DNA of 5,722 bases from Gemmatimonadota bacterium (GTDB lineage Bacteria; Gemmatimonadota; Gemmatimonadetes; Gemmatimonadales; GWC2-71-9): assembly GCA_004357415.1 (NCBI GenBank), contig SMVY01000122.1:1-5722 (forward strand), given 5' to 3'. A program made the translations under genes and the position numbers. Each line of letters begins with the position of its first letter. The stretch's first letter is position 1. Positions 1 through 4,515 of the stretch are shown here, in pieces. Under the pieces are notes generated by a model. That model was not told the DNA's origin. It worked only from the letters and a program-made list of their open reading frames with translations, and searched no databases.

Positions 1-407
1 GCTACCGCGCGCCACTCGGCATACGCCTGCTCCGGCCGGCGGTGCAGCAGGTGAATCTTGCCGAGCCCGACGCGCAGCTCCGCCACGAAGTCAGGCCCCT
101 GCTGGAACCCCAGGAATCGTCGTAGCTCGGTCTCATGGTGGTCCAGCAGCACGAACCCAGGTGACCACAGGGTTCGGTATCGCTTGATCAGCGCTCGGGC
201 CTCAGGCTCCCGATCAGCCAGGCTGACCCTAACCAGTACCATCTGGCTGAGGATTTCCTGCACGTCCTCCCGGGGATACGTCACGGTATCCAGCGCCCGG
301 CACCCCAGTCAGCCAGGCGCCTCGAACTGAACCAGGATGGGCCGCTCAGATTCCCGGGCTAACGGAGACGCTTCCTCCAAATTGGCATGCCACTTCAGGT
401 TGGCCAC
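1..407 (-). CDS. Thioredoxin-fold protein, candidate selenoprotein (UxxC), 3' part outside the window
   Basis: Not in any simple ORF list because an in-frame TGA (311-309) interrupts it. Read through, the frame gives about 135 residues. They include a hydrophobic strand PILVQFEAPG (23-32), the redox motif U33-L-G-C36, and RALDTVTYP after it. The cis-proline region LWSPGFVLLD follows, then a Gly-rich junction leading to helices (GLGKIHLLHRRPEQAYAEW) that look like the start of a TPR. This is the order seen in thioredoxin-like proteins of the 'FxAxxCxxC...LD.VTYPD' type, with UGA exactly at the first Cys. The GTG start at 407-405 is chosen because GAGG lies 5 nt upstream. An in-frame TAG at 443-441 limits any extension to 11 codons. 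No signal peptide or membrane segment is visible, so a cytoplasmic thiol/selenol oxidoreductase is inferred; its substrate is unknown. It lies 83 bp downstream of mnmE on the same strand. The alternative is a nonsense-mutated pseudogene, but no other lesion is seen. Confidence 0.82.
270..300 (-). promoter_or_regulatory. Candidate bacterial SECIS hairpin downstream of the UGA
   Basis: On the coding strand the upper stem is GGAUAC (291-286) perfectly paired with GUAUCC (279-274), closing the 6-nt loop CGUGAC (285-280). A lower 4-bp stem CCGG (300-297) / CCGG (273-270) can form with a 5-nt bulge GCGCU on the 5' side. The loop G (base 284) is the second loop base and lies 25 nt after the UGA. Published bSECIS models ask for a small stem-loop inside the coding region, with a G in the first two loop positions and roughly 16-37 nt from the UGA, so this one fits. 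The loop also holds a GU step, as in the E. coli fdhF element. High GC makes chance hairpins common, so this is supportive rather than conclusive. Confidence 0.6.
309..311 (-). other. In-frame UGA, predicted selenocysteine codon (residue 33)
   Basis: The codon is TGA between GGC (Gly32) and CTG (Leu34). It occupies the N-terminal, nucleophilic Cys position of a CxxC motif whose second Cys (TGC, 302-300) is intact. Selenocysteine in known redox selenoproteins typically replaces exactly this residue. Coding character is equally strong on both sides. A TGC/TGT to TGA point mutation is the competing explanation. Confidence 0.7.
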
Positions 408-432
408 GTGGTCCTCGTTTGGTTGCTGGTTG

Positions 433-481
433 GCTGTCAGCTATCAGCTGTCGGCTGTCCACCGTCCACCGTCCACTGTCA
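433..481. repeat. Degenerate 7-bp tandem repeat, seven units
   Basis: The units are GCTGTCA, GCTATCA, GCTGTCG, GCTGTCC, ACCGTCC, ACCGTCC and ACTGTCA. The consensus is R-C-Y-(G/A)-T-C-N, with the C at position 2 and the TC at positions 5-6 invariant. A weaker 7-bp periodicity (GGTTGCT, GGTTGGC) continues on the left at 421-434. The array fills most of the 83-bp gap between the mnmE stop and the start of the thioredoxin-like gene. It resembles heptanucleotide short tandem repeats described in cyanobacteria and seen between genes of other bacteria; no function can be read from it. Confidence 0.8.
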
Positions 482-490
482 ACTCCCGCC

Positions 491-1831
491 TCACTTCCCC
501 ACACAGAAACTACTGAAGATTCGATCGAGGACCTCCTCCACATCCACGGCCCCGATCAGGCTGTCGAGGGCGCCCGTCGCCTGCTGCAGGTGATGGGCGG
601 CGAGGACCGGATCGCCGGGCTGGTCGAGAAACGGCCGGGCATCCTTCAGCGACACCACGGCCCGCTGGAGCACGACCCGGTGACGCTCCCGCGTCAACAT
701 GGGTTCCAGATCGGCCACTTGGATCCGGTCACCAAAAATGCGCTCGGCGATGGTCCGGCGGAGCACGTCGAGCCCCACCCCGGTTTCGGCGGATACCGGA
801 ATACCCTCCGCCGCGCGCTCGGTCATATCCGCCTTGGTACGCACCAGCAGCGGGGCGCCGCCTCCAGGGAGTGCCGAGGCCAGGAGGTCCTGTTCTTCGG
901 CGTCGAGTTCCCGGTCCGCCTCGACACAGACAAGTACCATGTCGGCCACCTGCAGGTACCGGTGGCTGACTTCGATGCCCAACTGCTCGATCCGGTCGGC
1001 ATCGGCTCGGAGGCCGGCGGTGTCCACCAATCTGACGGGCCATCCCAAGAAGCTGGTGCCGGCTTCGATGGCATCCCGGGTGGTGCCGGGGATTTCGGTT
1101 ACAATGGCCCGGTCCAACCCGAGGAGGGCATTGAACAGGGACGATTTCCCCACGTTGGGCCGGCCCGCCAACACCACCACCGCCCCCTCCCGCACCCGCT
1201 CGCCCGCGGGCGCCGTCCTCAGAAGGTGATCGATCTGGCGTACGACATCGTCCAGCCGTTGCCGCACGGTAGCCGGCGCCACCGGGGGCTCATCCTCGTC
1301 GGGGAAATCGATGTCGTAGCTGAGGAGGGCCACCACCCCGATCAGGTCCGTTCGTAACTGCAGCAACCGCCGCGACAGCCCGCCGTCGAGTTGTTGCAGA
1401 GCTGCCCGGACCTGCGCCGGGGCCGTGGCATCGATGACGTCACCCACCGCTTCGGCCTGGACGAGATCCATCTTCCCGTTGAGGACCGCCCGCCGGGTGA
1501 ACTCACCCGCATGGGCGGTGCGGGCGCCGGCGGCCTCCAGGGCTGCCAGCAGACGCCCGGGGGCCATGAGGCCCCCATGGCACATCAACTCGACGGTGTC
1601 TTCACCGGTGTAGCTGCCGGGCGCGCGATAGGTGAGGTAGATGCCGTGGTCGATCTCGCAGCCATCCGCGTCGGCGAACCGGCCCAGGACTGCCCGTCTC
1701 GGGGGGTCGGGCCTAAAGTCGTCGATCACCCTGGCGGCCACGGCAAAGGCGTCGCCGCCAGTAAGCCGTACCACCGCCAAGGCCGAGCGCCCGGGCGGGG
1801 TCGCCAGGGCCACTATGACGTCCGAGAGCAT
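491..1831 (-). CDS. mnmE: tRNA uridine-5-carboxymethylaminomethyl(34) synthesis GTPase MnmE (TrmE)
   Basis: With MnmG, MnmE modifies C5 of wobble uridine 34 in tRNAs reading NNA/NNG codons, in the cytoplasm. It has 446 residues, the usual family length. The N-terminal tetrahydrofolate-binding domain starts MLSDVIVALATPPGRS and includes PGSYTGEDTVE (71-81). A helical domain follows, with a G domain inserted at about 215-370. The G domain shows G1 GRPNVGKS (223-230, with Asn226 at the potassium-binding position), G2 TTRD (250-253), G3 DTAGLR (270-275) and Glu282 at the position of the E. coli catalytic glutamate. The protein ends in FCVGK (442-446) with the conserved C-terminal Cys. G4 reads TKAD (332-335) rather than NKxD, which is unusual. 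The gene is the fifth of the minus-strand operon, 52 nt after yidC. No Shine-Dalgarno precedes the ATG, but TATCTT lies 6 nt upstream. It stops at TGA. Confidence 0.97.
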   Translation of the reverse strand: MLSDVIVALATPPGRSALAVVRLTGGDAFAVAARVIDDFRPDPPRRAVLGRFADADGCEIDHGIYLTYRAPGSYTGEDTVELMCHGGLMAPGRLLAALEAAGARTAHAGEFTRRAVLNGKMDLVQAEAVGDVIDATAPAQVRAALQQLDGGLSRRLLQLRTDLIGVVALLSYDIDFPDEDEPPVAPATVRQRLDDVVRQIDHLLRTAPAGERVREGAVVVLAGRPNVGKSSLFNALLGLDRAIVTEIPGTTRDAIEAGTSFLGWPVRLVDTAGLRADADRIEQLGIEVSHRYLQVADMVLVCVEADRELDAEEQDLLASALPGGGAPLLVRTKADMTERAAEGIPVSAETGVGLDVLRRTIAERIFGDRIQVADLEPMLTRERHRVVLQRAVVSLKDARPFLDQPGDPVLAAHHLQQATGALDSLIGAVDVEEVLDRIFSSFCVGK

Positions 1832-1883
1832 GACAAGAAGATAGCAGGCACCCTGACTCGCGCTCCCACCTCCGGCCCCCGGC

Positions 1884-3620
1884 CTAGCGTCGTTTCTTGC
1901 GCTTCAACTGCTTGGGGCGGGGCTGGTGCCCGGGGGTTTCCGTCTTGGCCGGAGGGGCACTCGGCTTGTCCTTCTTGGGCGGATTGGCCTTCAGCCGCTC
2001 CTTGGCCAGCAGCCATTGTTGCGGCACGCTGACCAGGTTCTGCACCGTGTAGTACAGGTTGAGCCCGGAGGCGAATCTGGCGAACAGAACCGTCATCATC
2101 ACCGGCATGACGTACAACATGGTCTTCATCTGGGGGTTGGGTTCCATCCCCATCTGGCCGACCTTGCTCACCGCGAACATGGAGAGACCCATGAGGAGGG
2201 GGATGATGTACAGCGGGTCTGCCTGGGCCAAGTCGGGAAGCCACAGGAAGGAGACACCGCGCAGCTCGATGGTGTTCTGGAACACGAAGAACAACGCAAT
2301 GAGGACCGGGAACGGGAGCAGCATCGGCCAGCAGCCACCGAGCGGGTTGACGTTGTGTTCCTTGTAGAGCTTGAACGTCTCTTTCTGCAGCTTCTCCGGT
2401 TGGTCCTTGTATTTCGCTTGCATTTCTTTCATCAATGGCTGCACGGCCTGCATGCGGATGCTCGAGCGCATGGCTTTCTGGTTGAGCGGCCACAGCACAA
2501 TACGGATAAGGATTCCGAACAGGATCAACACCCATCCGTAGGGAAGATTCAGTGTTTCATGCATCCACACCAGCACCCAACGGGCGGCGACCGCCACCGG
2601 CCGGATGATCGACTTGAGTCCCGGCCAGCCATAGGGATTGACGTCGTCGAACCCGTGGCCGATGGCCTTGAGCCGGGGATACTCCAGCGGGCCTGCATAC
2701 AGGCGATAGCGGAACGCCCCGTCAGCCGTCACCGGCTGGCTGACCCACAGGTCGGCGGTTTCCGGGTTCTTCGGCGCGGTGAGCGGCACCGAGGCCGTCA
2801 CCCCACTGAGCGGAGTCGCGCCCTCATCCACCGCCAGCACGGCCGTAACGAAGTACTTCGACTTGATTGCCACCCATTCGAACGGGCCCGGCTCGATGAC
2901 GGTTTCGCCCGGATCGAGACTGCTGAATCGGGTGAGGTCACTGCCGCCGTTGCGGGTGACGAACCCCATCTCGCGCGTGTTTTCCTTGCGGTTTTCCTCG
3001 GTGTTGGCCAGCCCCGGGCCCATACCGATCAAGAGGAGGCCTCCGTTGGGGCCGAGTCCTGTTACCGACCCGGTGACGGCCACTTGATACGTTCCCGGCT
3101 CAAACCGGTAGTCGAGCGTCACCGTGACTCCGCCTTGCGTGGCGCTCAGGCCGAGTCGGGCTGGCTGGTCGACCGTTATAGTCTCGGCGGTAGGCAGGAA
3201 CACCCAGTCGTCGAGACGAAGGGTATCTCGTCCCACGATGAGCCTCAGGGCCAGCAGGTCGCTCCCGGGGAGCATCAACTCGACGTTCTGACTCTTGAGG
3301 CTGTCGATGGTATAGGTGTAGTCGGCCAGTACGGCACTGACCAGCCGCCCACCCCGGGTGCTGAAACGGTATTGGTATAGCTCCGAGGTCACCACCACGG
3401 TGTCTTCCGGCACGGCAAGAAGGGTGTCCTGCGGCAGATCGGAAACGGCGGGTGCAGCTTGGGGTGCGGCTGCGGCGTCATCGACAACGCTGTCGGGCCG
3501 TGGGAAACCGAGACTGTCGACGGCCACTATCGGCTGTGGCGGCGGGCGCTTGAACAGCAGGCCGGGCCCGAAGAAGATGACCGCCATGAGGGCCATCGCC
3601 AAGAGGAAACGACGATCCAT
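1884..3620 (-). CDS. yidC: Membrane protein insertase YidC (Oxa1 family)
   Basis: YidC inserts inner-membrane proteins alone or with SecYEG and helps them fold. It has 578 residues, typical of Gram-negative forms. An N-terminal anchor (about 5-23) is followed by a low-complexity Pro/Ala/Asp linker (about 26-75) and a periplasmic beta-sandwich domain (about 76-335). The five-helix Oxa1 core then starts near 340. Core signatures are LIRIVLWPLNQKAMRS (371-386, with Arg373 matching the groove Arg of E. coli YidC), NPLGGCWPMLLPFPVLIALF (425-444), the DPLYIIPLLMG helix (468-478) and FASGLNLYYTVQNLVSVPQQ (516-535). The C-terminus is a lysine/arginine-rich, Pro-containing tail (about 540-578) likely to contact the ribosome. 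It begins 16 nt after yidD with no clear Shine-Dalgarno, so translation is probably coupled. It stops at TAG. Confidence 0.98.
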   Translation of the reverse strand: MDRRFLLAMALMAVIFFGPGLLFKRPPPQPIVAVDSLGFPRPDSVVDDAAAAPQAAPAVSDLPQDTLLAVPEDTVVVTSELYQYRFSTRGGRLVSAVLADYTYTIDSLKSQNVELMLPGSDLLALRLIVGRDTLRLDDWVFLPTAETITVDQPARLGLSATQGGVTVTLDYRFEPGTYQVAVTGSVTGLGPNGGLLLIGMGPGLANTEENRKENTREMGFVTRNGGSDLTRFSSLDPGETVIEPGPFEWVAIKSKYFVTAVLAVDEGATPLSGVTASVPLTAPKNPETADLWVSQPVTADGAFRYRLYAGPLEYPRLKAIGHGFDDVNPYGWPGLKSIIRPVAVAARWVLVWMHETLNLPYGWVLILFGILIRIVLWPLNQKAMRSSIRMQAVQPLMKEMQAKYKDQPEKLQKETFKLYKEHNVNPLGGCWPMLLPFPVLIALFFVFQNTIELRGVSFLWLPDLAQADPLYIIPLLMGLSMFAVSKVGQMGMEPNPQMKTMLYVMPVMMTVLFARFASGLNLYYTVQNLVSVPQQWLLAKERLKANPPKKDKPSAPPAKTETPGHQPRPKQLKRKKRR

Positions 3621-3636
3621 GGGTTACTTCAGCCCG

Positions 3637-3867
3637 TCACGGAACGGGGTCGTACCCGCCGTGGTGGAATGGATGGCAGCGCACCAGGCGCCGCAGACTG
3701 AGCCAGCTCCCTTTTCCCGCCCCATGCTTGGACACGGCCTGACGGGCATATTCCGAGCATGAGGGATGGAAACGGCAACTTGGGGGAAGCACCGGCGAAA
3801 TGAGTAACTGGTAGCCACGTATGAAGCCGATCAGAATGGTCTGGGGGATTTGCCGGAAAGAGCGCAT
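3637..3867 (-). CDS. yidD: Membrane protein insertion efficiency factor YidD
   Basis: A small, inner-face membrane-associated protein that aids YidC-dependent insertion; the gene sits between rnpA and yidC, as is usual. It has 76 residues, normal for the family. An amphipathic N-terminus (ILIGFIRGYQLLISP, 11-25) is followed by the invariant block PPSCRFHPSCSEYA (28-41), with Cys31 and Cys37. KHGAGKGSWLSLRRLVRCHP (48-67) comes next, with Cys64, and the protein ends in the hallmark HHGGYDPVP. The ATG lies 4 nt beyond the rnpA TGA with no Shine-Dalgarno of its own, implying translational coupling. It stops at TGA. Confidence 0.97.
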   Translation of the reverse strand: MRSFRQIPQTILIGFIRGYQLLISPVLPPSCRFHPSCSEYARQAVSKHGAGKGSWLSLRRLVRCHPFHHGGYDPVP

Positions 3868-3871
3868 GGGA

Positions 3872-4225
3872 TCATTGAGCCGTTCGCACAGCGTCGCGCC
3901 AGTGAAGCAGTTCCTTCTTCAGGGTCACAAACGTTGCTTGGTAAGCGGGGGGTCGGGCCCGAATCAACAGGTCGCAGGGGCCCTGGCTGTGCTGCACCTC
4001 GGTGCGCCAGATTTCCCTGAGCCTACGCCGCAAACGATTACGGGCCACCGCCGAGTGATGGAACTTGGGAACTATAAGCCCCATCCGGGCGAGGCCCGTG
4101 GTATTGTCGGTCCAGATCAACTCGAGACAGGCGGTCCGGCGGCGTTTCCCGGAGCGGAGTACCCGATGGATATCGGAGGTCCGCCGGAGCCGCTTAGCGC
4201 CATCGAGACTCTGTCTCGGCGTCAG
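3872..4225 (-). CDS. rnpA: Ribonuclease P protein component
   Basis: This is the protein subunit of RNase P, which binds the pre-tRNA 5' leader and the catalytic RNA. The recognisable N-terminal region KRLRRTSDIHRVLRSGKRRR (11-30) lies upstream of the first TTG (4120-4118), so the real start must be further upstream. Between an in-frame TAA inside rpmH and this block there is no ATG, GTG or TTG. The best candidate is CTG at 4225-4223, overlapping the rpmH stop as CTGA and preceded by GGAGG 3 nt upstream. That gives 117 residues, the normal length. The RNR motif ARNRLRRRLRE (61-71) is intact. Where most family members have Phe in the 'DF..V...G' segment, this one has Ile19. It is translationally coupled to rpmH and followed 4 nt later by yidD. 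It stops at TGA. Identity is firm; the start codon is inferred. Confidence 0.93.
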   Translation of the reverse strand: MTPRQSLDGAKRLRRTSDIHRVLRSGKRRRTACLELIWTDNTTGLARMGLIVPKFHHSAVARNRLRRRLREIWRTEVQHSQGPCDLLIRARPPAYQATFVTLKKELLHWRDAVRTAQ

Positions 4226-4383
4226 TACCCTCCGTGCTTGGAGGGAATGACGACGGTCAGCCGACGCCGGCCCTTCTTGCGCCGCCGCGACAGAATAGCC
4301 CGTCCCCAGCGAGTCGCCATGCGCGCCCGAAAACCGTGTTTATTTACTCGCCGCCGATTGCGCGGCCGGTACGTCGGTTTCAT
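4222..4383 (-). CDS. rpmH: Large ribosomal subunit protein bL34
   Basis: A small, very basic 50S protein of 53 residues. It opens MKPTYRPRNRRRVNKHGFRA and has the family core HGFRARMATRWGR (16-28) followed by LSRRRKKGRRRLTV (31-44). Most L34 proteins end at or just after RLTV; this one carries nine more residues (VIPSKHGGY). Its ATG at 4383-4381 is preceded by a strong Shine-Dalgarno GGAGG (4397-4393) with a 9-nt spacer. It is the first gene of the minus-strand operon, diverging from dnaA. Its 3' end encodes the GGAGG in front of the rnpA start, and its TGA overlaps that start. The ORF is short enough to be missed by length-filtered gene lists. Confidence 0.97.
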   Translation of the reverse strand: MKPTYRPRNRRRVNKHGFRARMATRWGRAILSRRRKKGRRRLTVVIPSKHGGY

Positions 4384-4392
4384 AAATCATTG

Positions 4393-4397
4393 CCTCC
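4393..4397 (-). promoter_or_regulatory. rpmH ribosome binding site
   Basis: GGAGG on the minus strand, 9 nt before the rpmH ATG. It is the strongest Shine-Dalgarno in the divergent region and confirms the rpmH start. Confidence 0.85.
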
Positions 4398-4409
4398 ATT
4401 GAGCCAAGG

Positions 4410-4439
4410 AAGCTACCCAAGACAACGTCTCAGGGTCAA
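4410..4439 (-). promoter_or_regulatory. Probable promoter of the rpmH-rnpA-yidD-yidC-mnmE operon
   Basis: On the minus strand the -35 is TTGACC (4439-4434) and the -10 candidate is TAGCTT (4415-4410), with an 18-bp spacer. The -35 matches consensus at five of six bases; the -10 is weak at three of six. Transcription would start near 4403, giving a leader of about 20 nt that contains the GGAGG. The -35 is convincing partly because it sits back to back with the dnaA -35. Confidence 0.5.
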
Positions 4440-4441
4440 GG

Positions 4442-4470
4442 TTGACTTTTCCACATCCGGCCCGTACTAT
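4442..4470 (+). promoter_or_regulatory. dnaA promoter
   Basis: TTGACT (4442-4447) and TACTAT (4465-4470) are separated by the ideal 17 bp, matching sigma-70-type consensus at five and four of six bases. The start would be near 4477, leaving an untranslated leader of about 40 nt before the dnaA ATG. A DnaA box overlaps the -35/spacer, suggesting autoregulation. Confidence 0.7.
4447..4455 (+). promoter_or_regulatory. DnaA box within the dnaA promoter
   Basis: TTTTCCACA differs from the strong box TTATCCACA at one base and fits the relaxed TTWTNCACA consensus. It starts on the last base of the -35 and runs into the spacer, where bound DnaA would block RNA polymerase. It is the only good box seen in the 132-bp gap. 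Confidence 0.65.
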
Positions 4471-4515
4471 CCCGCCCGCCCTTGGTAGGCCCCCACGACA
4501 TTTTTTCGGGTATCG

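Noticed and set aside
58..330. 90-residue plus-strand ORF at the left end
   Set aside because: It is antisense to the thioredoxin-like gene, with Ser/Arg-rich composition and no recognisable motif; it is open because of high GC.
1..407. Thioredoxin-like gene as a simple pseudogene
   Set aside because: Not fully excluded. It is disfavoured because the only lesion is a TGA exactly at the catalytic Cys, followed by a well-placed SECIS-like hairpin and an otherwise intact frame.
419..1357. 312-residue plus-strand ORF
   Set aside because: Antisense to mnmE, starting inside the heptad repeat, with no domain recognisable.
1865..1885. GGCC-ccc-GGCC inverted repeat after yidC as a terminator
   Set aside because: The stem is only about 4 bp, overlaps the stop region and has no following U-tract; transcription likely continues into mnmE.
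2560..2572. Possible DnaA box inside yidC (GCATCCACA)
   Set aside because: Two mismatches from consensus, including the conserved leading TT, and it lies within coding sequence.
1926..3380. 484-residue plus-strand ORF
   Set aside because: It lies wholly antisense to yidC, whose identity is certain. Its His/Gln/Gly-rich composition is typical of a reverse-frame shadow.
3872..4120. Short rnpA starting at TTG 4120
   Set aside because: It omits the conserved N-terminal RnpA segment, which is encoded in the same frame directly upstream.
4384..4515. Complete replication origin (oriC) in the dnaA-rpmH gap
   Set aside because: Only one convincing DnaA box, no AT-rich unwinding region beyond a short T-run (4501-4506), and no convincing DnaA-trio repeats. 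The origin may lie beyond the window, for example after dnaA.
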